Counted from the first letter of the stretch, positions 16,249 to 24,664 are shown. The stretch: DNA of 41,660 nt from Ensifer sp. IC3342 (GCF_020193655.1 NZ_JADYVE010000026.1:1-41660), one strand, 5' to 3'. The notes: generated by a model not told the origin, from the sequence alone. Numbers and translations: made by a program.

Positions 16249-16911
16249 ATGGCACAGAACCGCGTCCCCGAAAACCCTTATCTTGCCGCGCGGCAGGAAT
16301 GGACGGAACGATACGGATCCTATGTGCGAGCCGCTGCGGCGTGGCGCATCGTCGGCGTTCTAGGCCTGACCATGGCCGTGATTGGCTTTGGATATGCCAT
16401 GTATCTCAGCACTCAGGCCAAGCTCGTGCCCTACGTCGTCGAAGTCGACAAGCTTGGCACATCGGTCGCCGCCGGCTTCCCCGAACAGATCGAATATGCC
16501 GATGTGCGAGTGGTGCGCGCCACGCTTGGAAATTTCGTCACCAGCTTCCGTTCGATCACGCCCGATGCCGTGGTGCAGAAACAATATATCGGTCGAACTT
16601 ACGCGCTCCTTCGTACCTCCGATCCTTCGACTGAGAAGATCAACGCGTGGTTTCGGGGCAATTCGCCGTTCGAGAAGGCGAAGACCGCAACGGTCGCGAT
16701 CGAAGTCAATAACATCGTGGCGCTCTCAAACCAGACCTACCAGATCGACTGGACCGAATACGAGCGGGATCGCAAGGGCAAGGAAACCGGCACGCGCCGG
16801 TTTCGCGGGATCGCGACGGTCGCGCTGACTGCGCCGCAGGATGAGGCGACAATCCGCCTTAATCCGATCGGACTCTATGTCCGGGATTTCGACTGGACAG
16901 CGCAGCTTTAG
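16249..16911 (+). CDS. trbF: TrbF mating-pair formation protein (VirB8-like)
   Basis: A 220-residue bitopic inner-membrane protein. The N-terminus NPYLAARQEWTERYGSYVRA is typical of TrbF and is followed by one membrane segment (IVGVLGLTMAVIGFGYAMYL) and a periplasmic VirB8-like domain (KLVPYVVEVDKLG through LTAPQDEATIRLNPIGLYVR). It bridges the inner-membrane platform and the periplasmic core. The ATG at 16249 is 24 bases after the trbL stop. Confidence 0.94.
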   Translation: MAQNRVPENPYLAARQEWTERYGSYVRAAAAWRIVGVLGLTMAVIGFGYAMYLSTQAKLVPYVVEVDKLGTSVAAGFPEQIEYADVRVVRATLGNFVTSFRSITPDAVVQKQYIGRTYALLRTSDPSTEKINAWFRGNSPFEKAKTATVAIEVNNIVALSNQTYQIDWTEYERDRKGKETGTRRFRGIATVALTAPQDEATIRLNPIGLYVRDFDWTAQL

Positions 16912-16927
16912 GGCAGGGGATTTTCCA

Positions 16928-17740
16928 ATGCACAACACAGGATTGATCGCAGCCGCCGGCTGCATGGCCGCGCTCGTCCTTGCAAGCGACGCATTCGGCC
17001 AGAGCATGACATCAAATGAGGTGAAGGGAACGAACATTTCCCGGAAGTGGCGTGGCACACCGGGGCTCGTTACCACAGGGCCGGACGGGAAGGTAATCTT
17101 CCTGTTCGGCGAAACCCAACCTTCCGTGGTCTGCTCGCCGCTGCAAGTTTGCGATATCGAGTTGCAGGGCGGCGAGATCGTCCGGGATGTTCTGGTCGGT
17201 GATACGGTGCGCTGGAAGGTCGAACCGGCGACCTCCGGCGCGACCGGCGGACAGGCAATCCATCTGATCGTCAAGCCGTCGGAGCCAGGCCTCGTCACCT
17301 CGATGGTGGTCACGACGTCGCGGCGCACCTATCACATCCAGCTCAAGTCCCATCCGAGCCAATATATGGCGCGTGTCGGTTTCGAGTATCCAGAGGACGC
17401 GTCGACGAAGCTCACCGATATCAATTCCCGGCTCGAGACCGGCGGCATTCCCGGCACTGCCCCGGACAAGTTGAACTTCTCTTATTCAGTCAGCGGCAGC
17501 GCCTCGTGGAGACCGAAGCGGGTCTATTCCGACGGCGTGAAGACCTACATCCAGTTCCCCCGGTCAATCTCGGGACAGGACGCACCCGTCCTCTTCGTCG
17601 TTTCTGGCGGCCAGAACCGCATCGTCAACTATCGCATGAAGAACGATATGATGGTCGTCGACTTTGCGGTCGACAAGGCGATCCTTGTTTCCGGTGTCGG
17701 CTGGCGCCAACAGAAGATCACCATCCGGCGGGGAGGCTGA
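16928..17740 (+). CDS. trbG: TrbG mating-channel core protein (VirB9-like)
   Basis: A 270-residue exported protein of the TrbG/VirB9 family. The signal peptide covers about residues 1-24 (AAAGCMAALVLASDAFG). The middle domain has GGEIVRDVLVGDTVRWKVEP and HLIVKPSEPGLVTSMVVTTS, and the C-terminal domain has SWRPKRVYSDGVKTYIQFP and VGWRQQKITIRRG, all typical of the family. With TrbH and TrbI it forms the periplasmic and outer-membrane core of the channel. The ATG at 16928 is 16 bases after the trbF stop. Confidence 0.95.
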   Translation: MHNTGLIAAAGCMAALVLASDAFGQSMTSNEVKGTNISRKWRGTPGLVTTGPDGKVIFLFGETQPSVVCSPLQVCDIELQGGEIVRDVLVGDTVRWKVEPATSGATGGQAIHLIVKPSEPGLVTSMVVTTSRRTYHIQLKSHPSQYMARVGFEYPEDASTKLTDINSRLETGGIPGTAPDKLNFSYSVSGSASWRPKRVYSDGVKTYIQFPRSISGQDAPVLFVVSGGQNRIVNYRMKNDMMVVDFAVDKAILVSGVGWRQQKITIRRGG

Positions 17741-17743
17741 TCG

Positions 17744-18181
17744 ATGCGCAAGCTGCTCTCTTTGGTCATCGGCGCCGCTTTCCTTTCCGGCTGCCAGACT
17801 GCCGACAATGCCCTCACCACGAACTCCACCCCCGTCGCCGTCAGCGAACCGGCCGCAGGCGCCATCGCCGGCGATCTGGCAAGTCGGCTTACAGAACAGA
17901 TGGGCCCAGCCGCCACGACAACAATCAAAATGGACAAGGACACTTCGGAGTATGCCGCTGCCCTGGAGGCGGTCCTGAAGGGGTGGGGGTATACCGTCGT
18001 CACCGACGGAAGTGTCGCCGAGGACCAGAAGCCGCTCGAACTCGCGTGGTCGATCGACAGCTTTGACGGCCAGGTACTTGCCCGTCTGACGACGCCGGCG
18101 ATCGCGCTCGGCCGCGCCTATACCACCACGGCAGCTGGAGCCACACCGGCGAGCCCGCTTTCGATCATGCGGCGCAACTGA
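17744..18181 (+). CDS. trbH: TrbH outer-membrane lipoprotein (VirB7-like role)
   Basis: A 145-residue lipoprotein precursor. The signal peptide MRKLLSLVIGAAFLSGC ends in a clear lipobox (LSGC), so Cys17 would be lipidated. The mature part includes LASRLTEQMGPAATTTIKMD and a C-terminal stretch with ALGRAYTTTAAGATPASPLS. TrbH sits between trbG and trbI and most likely anchors the TrbG-TrbI core to the outer membrane, as VirB7 does. The ATG at 17744 lies 3 bases after the trbG stop. Confidence 0.92.
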   Translation: MRKLLSLVIGAAFLSGCQTADNALTTNSTPVAVSEPAAGAIAGDLASRLTEQMGPAATTTIKMDKDTSEYAAALEAVLKGWGYTVVTDGSVAEDQKPLELAWSIDSFDGQVLARLTTPAIALGRAYTTTAAGATPASPLSIMRRN

Positions 18182-18193
18182 CGGGAGAGATAC

Positions 18194-19495
18194 ATGGTCC
18201 AGTCGCTTCAGCTCGGCACGTCCGGCAATGCCGAGGATCAGCAGGGCATGCGCCGTCTCAACCGGCTGCCGATCATCATCGCTATCGTCGTTGTCGTGCT
18301 GTTCGTCGTCGTCGTCGTGATCGGCCTTTCGTGGCGCGGGCTGACCTTCAACCGCGGCAACGATCTCGACAGCGCATCCAATTCCCTGGCGACGAACTTC
18401 GGGGACCAGCTGAAAAAAGGCATCTCGGACGGCATCATCGGCGAGCCTGAAAGGCAGGAGGTCTTCCAGCCAACACCCGTCATCGTCCAGAAAGAGGACA
18501 AACAGGAACCCGCTGTCGAGCGCCCACCGCTGGAACGACAAGAGCGCCGACCGCGGCTCGAGTCGGAGGAAGAGTGGAAGGCCCGGCTGAAGCGCGAGCA
18601 GGACGAGCAATATATCCGTCAGGCGCAGCGCCAGCGGATGGCACGCCTTCAGGCGCGCGCCACAGCTCTCGACTCTCCTTTGAAAGTCGACATCTCCGAT
18701 GCCGAGAAGACTGCGGCAAATCCTACCGACGCCATGCGACAGAATTCGACGGCCACAGCAACCAATGCCTCGGACCTCTACGCCGCCGCTATGCAATCGG
18801 GGCTCATGGGCCAGAACATCGATCCGAACGGCCAGACCTCGAAGGAGGACTTCTTCAATCAGGACATCAAGGGCCTTGGCTACCTGCCGAACAAGGTCGA
18901 GCCACAGATGTCGCCCTACGAGTTGAAGCGCGGCTCGGTCATTCCGGCCACCTTGATCACCGGCCTCAATTCCGCCCTGCCGGGCAGGATCACTGCGCAG
19001 GTCAGCCAGAATGTCTATGACAGCGCCACCGGCTATCGGCTTTTGATCCCGCAAGGCGCGAAACTGTTTGGGCGTTATGATTCCAAGGTCTCCTTCGGTC
19101 AGGAGCGCGTTCTCGTCGTTTGGACCGACCTCATATTCCCCAACGGCCCGACGCTGCGGATCGGTGGCATGGCGGGGACGGACGCCTCGGGCTATGGGGG
19201 CTTTAAGGACAAGGTCGATCGGCATCTCTGGCGGACATTCGGTTCGGCAGCGCTAATCGCGCTGATTGGAACCGGAATCGACATGTCGATGCCCGAGAAC
19301 TCGACGCTGGCGGCACAGGATACTGCCTCGGACGCCGCACGCCGAAACCTCGCTGAATCGTTCGGCCGGGTGGCTGAGCAGACCATTTCGAAGAACCTGA
19401 ACGTCCAACCAACAATCCGCATTCGACCCGGCTATAAGTTCAATGTCCTCGTCGACCAGGACATCATCTTTCCGTCCGCCTATCGTGGGAATTAG
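18194..19495 (+). CDS. trbI: TrbI mating-channel scaffold (VirB10-like), intact copy
   Basis: A 433-residue VirB10/TrbI protein. It has a short cytoplasmic N-terminus, one strong membrane segment (LPIIIAIVVVVLFVVVVVIGLSW, residues about 22-44), a Pro/Glu/Arg-rich periplasmic linker (KEDKQEPAVERPPLERQERR) and the conserved C-terminal domain (VIPATLITGLNSALPGRITA, LIPQGAKLFGRYDSKVSFGQ, IRPGYKFNVLVDQDIIFPSA). It spans the envelope and senses ATPase energy in related systems. It is the last gene of the trb operon. A broken, diverged copy lies at 29160-30264. Confidence 0.95.
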   Translation: MVQSLQLGTSGNAEDQQGMRRLNRLPIIIAIVVVVLFVVVVVIGLSWRGLTFNRGNDLDSASNSLATNFGDQLKKGISDGIIGEPERQEVFQPTPVIVQKEDKQEPAVERPPLERQERRPRLESEEEWKARLKREQDEQYIRQAQRQRMARLQARATALDSPLKVDISDAEKTAANPTDAMRQNSTATATNASDLYAAAMQSGLMGQNIDPNGQTSKEDFFNQDIKGLGYLPNKVEPQMSPYELKRGSVIPATLITGLNSALPGRITAQVSQNVYDSATGYRLLIPQGAKLFGRYDSKVSFGQERVLVVWTDLIFPNGPTLRIGGMAGTDASGYGGFKDKVDRHLWRTFGSAALIALIGTGIDMSMPENSTLAAQDTASDAARRNLAESFGRVAEQTISKNLNVQPTIRIRPGYKFNVLVDQDIIFPSAYRGN

Positions 19496-19818
19496 CGGCC
19501 CTGCGGCCAAAGACCTGATCCCCGTGTCTGCCGCTGATTGACGCGCGGTGTGGCGCCACAATCACTGCAGCGCAAAACCTTTCCCCAGTTTGTGGTATTT
19601 CTAGGCTGACGTAGCTTGAAAGCTGCATCTCCGCAGGTAGTGCTAACGTACACGGCACGAGGGAATGCTTGGCATGCGGTATGAACCCGAGGTTGCTGCC
19701 AAACGTGATTGTGTGCGTAAATCGCAGTCATGACCCGATTGCCCAAACGGCTAAAGGCCAGCGTGGGCCGATCGTTTCGCCGAAGCACGAACTCGCCGGG
19801 CCAAGAAGATTAGGAGAG
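19496..19818. other. Intergenic region between trbI and traR
   Basis: About 320 bases with no convincing gene; in-frame extension upstream of the traR ATG gives no conserved residues. Related but diverged sequence lies between the broken trbI and traR copies at 30265-30562 (for example GCGGGGTGTGGCGCTGCAAC there against GCGCGGTGTGGCGCCACAAT here). It should carry the traR promoter. No TraR box was recognised. Confidence 0.5.
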
Positions 19819-20529
19819 ATGTCCGTGAACGGAAACCTTCGCTCGCTCATCGATATGCTGGAAGCCGCGCAAGATGGGCACATGATCAGGAGTGCTCTTA
19901 CAAGCTTCGCGCATTCTTGCGGGTATGATCGGTTCGCCTACCTGCAAAAAGAAGGTGCCCAAGTCAGGACGTTCAACTCCTATCCTGGGCCATGGGAAGG
20001 CATCTACCTCAGTAGCGACTATTTCCGCATCGATCCCGTGCTGACGGAAGCAAAGCGCCGGCGGGACGTATTTTTCTGGACCGCCGACGACTGGCCTGCC
20101 CGGGGATCTTCTCCTCTTCGGCGGTTTCGCGACGAGGCAATCGACCACGGCATTCGCTGCGGCGTCACCATTCCCGTGGAGGGAAGCTACGGATCCGCGA
20201 TGATGCTGACCTTTGCATCGCCGGAAAGGAAAGTGGACATTTCGGGCCTGCTGGATGCCAAAAAGGCGGTTCAAGTGTTGATGGCCGTTCACTATCAACT
20301 GAAGATCCTTGCGGCAAAGACCGCAATCAGTCCTAAGCGAATGCTGTCGCCGCGCGAAATGACATGCGTCATATGGGCGACAAAGGGAAAGAACGCGTCC
20401 GAAACCGCGGAGCTTACCGGCATCACTCCCAGAACGGTGCAGCACCATCTGGATAACGCTCGTGAAAAGCTCGACGCAAAGACGGTGCCGCAACTCGTTG
20501 CCATCGCCAAGGATCGTGGCCTGGTCTGA
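19819..20529 (+). CDS. traR: TraR quorum-sensing transcriptional activator
   Basis: A 236-residue LuxR-family regulator with an N-terminal autoinducer-binding domain (residues about 10-160: YDRFAYLQKEGAQVRTFNSY, PGPWEGIYLSSDYFRIDPVL, VFFWTADDWPARG) and a C-terminal LuxR helix-turn-helix (MLSPREMTCVIWATKGKNAS, ETAELTGITPRTVQHHLDNA). Bound to the TraI signal it should dimerise and activate tra and trb promoters. The ATG at 19819 matches the expected TraR length and is preceded by TAGGAGAG. The best resemblance I recall is to TraR of Sinorhizobium fredii NGR234. The gene is convergent with traM, 3 bp apart. Confidence 0.94.
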   Translation: MSVNGNLRSLIDMLEAAQDGHMIRSALTSFAHSCGYDRFAYLQKEGAQVRTFNSYPGPWEGIYLSSDYFRIDPVLTEAKRRRDVFFWTADDWPARGSSPLRRFRDEAIDHGIRCGVTIPVEGSYGSAMMLTFASPERKVDISGLLDAKKAVQVLMAVHYQLKILAAKTAISPKRMLSPREMTCVIWATKGKNASETAELTGITPRTVQHHLDNAREKLDAKTVPQLVAIAKDRGLV

Positions 20530-20532
20530 GCT

Positions 20533-20850
20533 CTAGTTGTCATCCTCGAAAGGCACGACTGGAATGAAGCCGAGTGCATCCAGAATTTCCGAGAGTTCCT
20601 CCTGCTGAGCCTCGGAGATCTTTTGGCGTTCGATGTATTCGTCCTGGAGCGTCTGGAGCACGGAACTAGAGATCGACGGATCATCGTTTGCGCGCGACCA
20701 CTCTTCGTAGACGGCCTGATCGGCCGCGAGAAGCCGACGGTGTTCGCGAATCGCTGAAACTGCCAAGGCTTCTAGTTCTGACTTTTGCATCGAAACGTAT
20801 CGAGGTTCCCTCTCGTTTCTTTTGCCCTTGGAGGGACCTACATCCTTCAT
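20533..20850 (-). CDS. traM: TraM antiactivator of TraR
   Basis: A 105-residue helical protein with ELEALAVSAIREHRRLLAAD and QQEELSEILDALGFIPVVP, typical of TraM. TraM binds TraR and blocks DNA binding until enough signal accumulates, setting the quorum threshold. It is convergent with and next to traR, the usual arrangement. The ATG at 20850 adds an N-terminal basic stretch (KGKRNEREPRYVS) to the conserved core; a shorter start at the internal Met 21 (MQKSELEALA) is possible. Confidence 0.9.
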   Translation of the reverse strand: MKDVGPSKGKRNEREPRYVSMQKSELEALAVSAIREHRRLLAADQAVYEEWSRANDDPSISSSVLQTLQDEYIERQKISEAQQEELSEILDALGFIPVVPFEDDN

Positions 20851-20993
20851 CCGTTTCTCTCCAACGTAATTCCTTTATCCGAAAACACGCCTTGCTCCGC
20901 ATTAGATGATTTAAGCCATAACTGCACGGCTCGTGTTGCAGAGGAACATTTCCGACTGCATTGGCCGCGCAATATCATATGTCGTGCTGAATC

Positions 20994-21022
20994 GGAACTA
21001 TCGTTCCTGGAACGATCATTCC
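20994..21022. promoter_or_regulatory. Tandem palindromic operators before the first XRE regulator
   Basis: GGAACTATCGTTCC (20994-21007) and GGAACGATCATTCC (21009-21022) are two copies of GGAACNATCNTTCC separated by one base, 21 bp upstream of the regulator ATG. A related half-site GGAACATTTCC lies at 20943-20953. The pattern suggests autoregulation by the small XRE protein. Confidence 0.65.
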
Positions 21023-21043
21023 TGTTCAGGTTCCGCTCACGTC

Positions 21044-21250
21044 ATGGATCTCAAGGAGGTCATGGCGACCAATCTGCGTCGTCTACGTCATGACAAGCAA
21101 CTGACGCAGGAAGAATTAGCGCACCGCTCTGGTCTGAGCGCCCGCTATATTGGAGCGATCGAACGCGGCGATGTTTCTGCCACAGTCACCGTGCTTGGCC
21201 AAATTTCCGAAGCGCTGGGTGTGGACCCAGCCGTACTTCTAACAAAATAA
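21044..21250 (+). CDS. Small XRE-family transcriptional regulator (first copy)
   Basis: A 68-residue Cro/C1-type helix-turn-helix protein: MATNLRRLRHDKQLTQEELA, HRSGLSARYIGAIERGDVSA, EALGVDPAVLL. The protein is essentially only the DNA-binding domain. The ATG at 21044 is chosen because it removes a nonconserved upstream extension and lies just after two tandem operators. It sits between traM and a dead DUF433 antitoxin gene. A paralogue of different sequence occupies the same relative place at 31041-31259, so this regulator belongs to the conserved traR-to-antitoxin segment. Confidence 0.87.
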   Translation: MDLKEVMATNLRRLRHDKQLTQEELAHRSGLSARYIGAIERGDVSATVTVLGQISEALGVDPAVLLTK

Positions 21251-21354
21251 ATCTGACAAGCTTTGCGACGTCGACCAAGGGCGTTGAAACCGGCCCTTCT
21301 TTGCGACACGGCCAAGCGCCGTGGGCAACCAAAACTAAGAGCTTGCGGCTATAT

Positions 21355-21372
21355 ATTCTTCGCAAGGAGAAT
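21355..21372 (+). promoter_or_regulatory. Hairpin around the ribosome binding site of the dead antitoxin
   Basis: ATTCTTC (21355-21361) and GGAGAAT (21366-21372) flank the tetraloop GCAA. In RNA all seven positions pair, one as G-U, and the loop is of GNRA type. The right arm contains the GGAG ribosome binding site. It corresponds to the element at 31337-31354 before the intact antitoxin. Confidence 0.55.
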
Positions 21373-21376
21373 GATT

Positions 21377-21611
21377 ATGGCTACCGCATCCCGCGCCTAC
21401 ACCTGCCGAGGCTGCCGCCGTCAGTGAGATCGCAGTGAAGTCGGTTCACAATGCCATTGACTAGCGGATCATTGCTGCTCAACTCGGCGGGAGAGCACTA
21501 ACGATGAGGATCTGCTTCGCTTGAAGCTCTGGTATGGCGTCGGATCAATCTTGTCTGCCGAGCGCCGCAATCATCTCTTCGATACGATCGACCAGAACCC
21601 CGAGGCCGATA
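21377..21611 (+). pseudogene. Broken DUF433-type antitoxin gene, N-terminal part
   Basis: The ATG at 21377 opens a sequence that follows the intact antitoxin at 31359 base for base in many places (for example CTTGAAGCTCTGGTATGGCG against CCTGAAGCTCTGGTATGGCG). An early frameshift after SRAYT leads to TGA, and other indels and an in-frame TAG follow. Similarity ends abruptly near 21611, where an internal traA fragment begins on the other strand. The DUF433 domain and the toxin are missing. Confidence 0.85.
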
Positions 21612-22634
21612 GACGCGATTGAAGCGGGTCGAGACGTCCTCCCATTGCTTCTTCAGACCGGGGTCCGCGTCGATCTTATCGGCAACCGCTTGCTCGACCG
21701 TTTTCGGGAATGTCGCGATGCCGGCAACCATGGGACTGGTCTCGTTGCTGCTTTGAGAGTGGGTTGGTTTGGCGCTCGCGGCGAAGCCAAGCTTGGCGCC
21801 GATGGCGAGGAGCCGGTCGGCAAGATCGGCCAGTTTCTGTTTCTGGCGGATCGTCCATTCGAGCCGGTCGCGGGCAACGGTTCGGGCGACATTGACGATA
21901 TGCAGGCCGCGGGCTTCGGCGAAACGCAGCGCCAGGCGGTAGAAGGTGGCTTTCTCGTAATCGAGCGTGGTTTCCTTGGCGTTCTTTCGCGAGAGGATCT
22001 TGATCAGACTGCCGGCAAACGCGAAGGATCGTGTGCCGTAATAGACGCGGAGATCCTCGCGATGACGCGTCATCGCCACATAGGTAAGATGCCGATCGAG
22101 GGAGAGGGACGCGAGCACCTTGACCCTGTCGACGGTGGCGCCCTGGCTCTTATGGATCGTGGTGGCATAGCCATGGTCGAGATTGTTGTAGAAGCGCTGT
22201 TCGACGGTAACCTGGCGGCGGTGCTCGCGTTCGCCGATCTCTGCCACGATGCGGTTTTGCGCGGCTTCGACGACCTTGCCGAGCATGCCATTCTTGACGC
22301 CGAGCGAGCCCTCGTTCTTCAGAAAAACGATCTGGTCGCCGATCGCAAAGTTGCGGTGTCCGTCCTCCGTCCGGAAAGCAAAACCTTCGACAATAATGCC
22401 GCGCTCGACAAGCTCGGAGCGTGCCATCTCGTTGAGCATCCGCACGTCGCGACGGAGATGAGCGAGGATCAGTGTCGTCGTAGTCGGATCGTAATCACGG
22501 CTCCAATCGGCGATGAGGGTATCGACTGCCTCGTCCTTCAGCCTCAAACCGATCATTCGACCCTGTGCGGTATAGGCATCGACAGCCTTGCGGATATTGC
22601 CGCGGGCGAGATCGAGCGAAGCCTCGCGCATCGC
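21612..22634 (-). pseudogene. traA: Internal fragment of traA (helicase region), truncated at both ends
   Basis: About 340 codons nearly identical to the middle of the intact TraA at 34665-37988 (corresponding to about 35337-36366). It contains LDLARGNIRKAVDAYTAQGR, DQIVFLKNEGSLGVKNGMLG and HGYATTIHKSQGATVDRVKV. It lacks the relaxase domain, the Walker A motif and the C-terminal part. At 21612 it is fused to the dead antitoxin and at 22634 to a broken quiC/HPPD-like gene. The frame is open but cannot give a working relaxase. Differences from the intact traA are scattered (for example NNLDHGY against NNVDHGY), so it came from a related plasmid. Confidence 0.92.
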
Positions 22635-23347
22635 CTCATCCTTTTCGGCACACGGAACGAATGCCTATGCCTTCGGCATGAAGGTGGACGATGCACAGGC
22701 CGCCCTCAGTCGAGCGAAACGTCTTGGTGCTGTGACTTTCTCGGAGCCGCGTCGCGAAGAGGGGGTTACCGTGCCTGCCATTCAGGGCGTGGGAAACAGC
22801 GCTATCTATTTCCTCGATGACTCTGCTGTCTTGGCATCGGTCTGGGATCAGGAATTTGTCTCGGCGAAAATCGCACGATCGAGTGAAACTGCCGGTTTAA
22901 CCCGCATCGATCATTTGGCCCAGACCACACGATATGACGAGATGCTGACGTGGCTGCTGTTCTACACCTCGATCTTCGATACAAAGCGCACGCTATGATT
23001 GACGTCGTTGACCCCGGCGGTCTGGTCCGCAGCCAGGCTGTCGAAAGCACTGCCAGCCGAGGCTTCCGACTGACGATGAATGGCGTCGACAACCGAAAGA
23101 CGACGATCTGGAAGCCCGCTTCGGTCTGGAGCCGGAGTTCTCCGACAGGCTCAGAGCCGCGAGCATCCACTACGACCGTGATGATCACGGCGAATACTTC
23201 CAGATCTATAGCCGCACCTTCGGCGAGGGCTTCTTCTTCGAGATCGTAGAAAGGAGACGTTCGTATGCGGGAAACGGCGCATTGAATGCGCCGTTCCGCA
23301 TCGCGGCTCAAAGAAGACTGGCGCATGCGAACCGGCCGAAGGTCTAA
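22635..23347 (+). pseudogene. Broken quiC/HPPD-like dioxygenase-fold gene, C-terminal part
   Basis: Three plus-strand frames give consecutive pieces of the C-terminal 4-hydroxyphenylpyruvate-dioxygenase-like domain found in bifunctional sugar-phosphate isomerase/HPPD-like proteins (3-dehydroshikimate dehydratase type): NAYAFGMKVDDAQAALSRAK, TRIDHLAQTTRYDEMLTWLL, VDPGGLVRSQAVES, then YFQIYSRTFGEGFFFEIVER with NAPFRIAAQRR. At least two frameshifts (near 22990 and 23100) and loss of the N-terminal domain show it is dead. It is fused to the traA fragment. In bacteria such enzymes act in quinate/shikimate breakdown. It is probably chromosomal or cargo DNA brought in by recombination. Confidence 0.78.
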
Positions 23348-23436
23348 GCGCATGCGACGTTTCTCGGGTCGCCCGTGAACTATCCGCACGTCTTTGATGA
23401 TGCTGTGTAGTTTCCGCTTTTCTGCGGCGCAGTGTT

Positions 23437-23471
23437 GAAAGAAAAGCGCTCGCTGAGTGCGCTTTTCTTTC
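23437..23471. terminator. Strong bidirectional hairpin terminator
   Basis: GAAAGAAAAGCGC (23437-23449) and GCGCTTTTCTTTC (23459-23471) form a perfect 13-bp stem with a 9-base loop. The T-rich 3' arm and A-rich 5' arm make it a likely rho-independent terminator in both directions. It lies 90 bp after the stop of the broken quiC-like gene and was probably that gene's terminator. Confidence 0.7.
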
Positions 23472-23503
23472 TGATATTGCGGATTGCGCCCTCGGAAGGC
23501 GTG

Positions 23504-23639
23504 ATTGAACTAACCCGCTGCCGGGACGTCGGTCATCGATCGGTCTCCTGGTCAGGGGTTGGTTCTCAACACCCCAACGTCCCACCAGGAGACCGCGCCT
23601 CCAAATACCACCTCTCCCGCGGCAGCGGGTTAGTTCAAT
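23504..23639. repeat. 136-bp nested palindromic element, possible MITE or IS remnant
   Basis: Perfect 19-bp outer arms ATTGAACTAACCCGCTGCC (23504-23522) and GGCAGCGGGTTAGTTCAAT (23621-23639) enclose perfect 12-bp inner arms CGGTCTCCTGGT (23541-23552) and ACCAGGAGACCG (23584-23595) and an innermost imperfect hairpin (GGGGTTG and CAACACCCC). The whole can fold as one long cruciform. It resembles a miniature inverted-repeat element or the ends of an insertion sequence brought together by deletion. It lies directly upstream of the istB fragment. No target duplication was obvious. Confidence 0.65.
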
Positions 23640-23656
23640 TCCCACCGATTCAGTAA

Positions 23657-24025
23657 AGCCGGAGCCGCTGTAGCCTGCTGATCGTCGACGAGATCGGCTA
23701 TCTGCCGGTCATCGCCGGCGGCGGCAATCTGTTCTTCCAACTCCTCAACGCCCGCTACGAACGCGGCGCAATGATCCTCACCTCAAATCGCGGCTTTGCC
23801 GAATGGGGCGATGTCTTCGGCGATCCGGTCGTTGCCACCGCGCTACTCGACAGGCTTCTGCACCATGCCGTCGTCGTGCAGATCGAGGGATCAAGCTCTC
23901 GTCTGCGTCAGGGTGCCGAGCTCATGCCGGAGCATGTCCACTCGAAAGCGCTGATCACTCCGCCAGCCTTTACCCCGCCGCCGAAACCCAAGAACGGCCG
24001 CCGAAAAACGGCCATCTCTCCATGA
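23657..24025 (+). pseudogene. istB: IS21-family istB (transposase helper ATPase), C-terminal fragment
   Basis: The frame gives SLLIVDEIGYLPVIAGGGNL with FFQLLNARYERGAMILTSNR and GDPVVATALLDRLLHHAVVV, the Walker B and sensor regions of IstB. The N-terminal part with Walker A is missing: a stop (TAA at 23654) precedes the fragment and the palindromic element lies just upstream. The tail to the TGA at 24023 is proline- and lysine-rich (FTPPPKPKNGRRK). IstB assists the IS21 transposase IstA, of which no trace was recognised here. Confidence 0.85.
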
Positions 24026-24539
24026 CGACCCAGTCGGCATAATTGGGCAAATTTACGGCGGCATTGACACTGAACTCCTACCTACAGGAGATGCGTCGGA
24101 TTCGCGTTGGTAACGTAGTCTATATTGAGCGCAACAGGCGGAGATGTGATTTCCAAGTCCATTTGACATCGCTGGGGGGGGTCGCTAACCGCCTCGAAGA
24201 CGGCGGTTGCATCACAATGTCGTGCTTCGCTGTCCACTATGGACCAAACGCCAGAGGCTCGGCCCGGCCGCTGGTCGGAACCAGCCAGCTGGCCAGCAAA
24301 TTGCCGGGGGCATAGCCGACCCTGCCCATCCTGATTTGGAACGCACTGCCGCTGCTCAACACGAGGTTTGATATCCTGAGGCGCTAATATCCATTGCTGC
24401 GGGTTGGTAACACCGCGCCTGCGCTCGACCTCCACCGATGGCGCGGGGGTTAAATGAGGCAGGCATCCCGCTCACCTGCGTAGTATTCCTGCCGGTCTCC
24501 CAGGAAGAAGCCGTAGAGCCGACACGAGCTGTCGTAGCT
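24026..24539. other. Non-coding stretch between istB fragment and nif-type promoter
   Basis: About 500 bases without a recognisable gene; short frames on both strands lack family resemblance. A perfect 7-bp hairpin AACCGCC/GGCGGTT with an 8-base loop lies at 24187-24208. The end of the stretch leads into a NifA-type upstream activator sequence. Confidence 0.45.
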
Positions 24540-24555
24540 TGTCGAGCATACGACA
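24540..24555 (+). promoter_or_regulatory. NifA upstream activator sequence
   Basis: TGTCGAGCATACGACA fits the NifA binding motif TGT-N10-ACA exactly. It lies about 94 bases before a canonical sigma-54 -24/-12 element, a typical distance for nitrogen-fixation promoters. Confidence 0.75.
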
Positions 24556-24648
24556 CGGTGGCCTCGGCCGGGGGCTTCTTGCCGCACTCGGAGCTAAACC
24601 ATTGAATAAGATGAAGAGTATTTTTTCTGCGACTGCTTCTCTGCAGTT

Positions 24649-24664
24649 TGGCACGGTTTTTGCA
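24649..24664 (+). promoter_or_regulatory. Sigma-54 (-24/-12) nif-type promoter
   Basis: TGGCACGGTTTTTGCA has the canonical sigma-54 GG and GC elements with 10 bases between them, and the full TGGCAC-N5-TTGCA form seen at nifH promoters. It lies 70 bp before the ATG of a degenerate nifH-like reading frame and downstream of a NifA site. The promoter looks intact although the gene is not. Confidence 0.85.

Noticed and set aside
17564..19225. A 553-codon open frame on the minus strand across trbG, trbH and trbI
   Set aside because: It is exactly antisense to three well-recognised trb genes, shows no family resemblance and is explained by the G/C third-position bias of the opposite strand.
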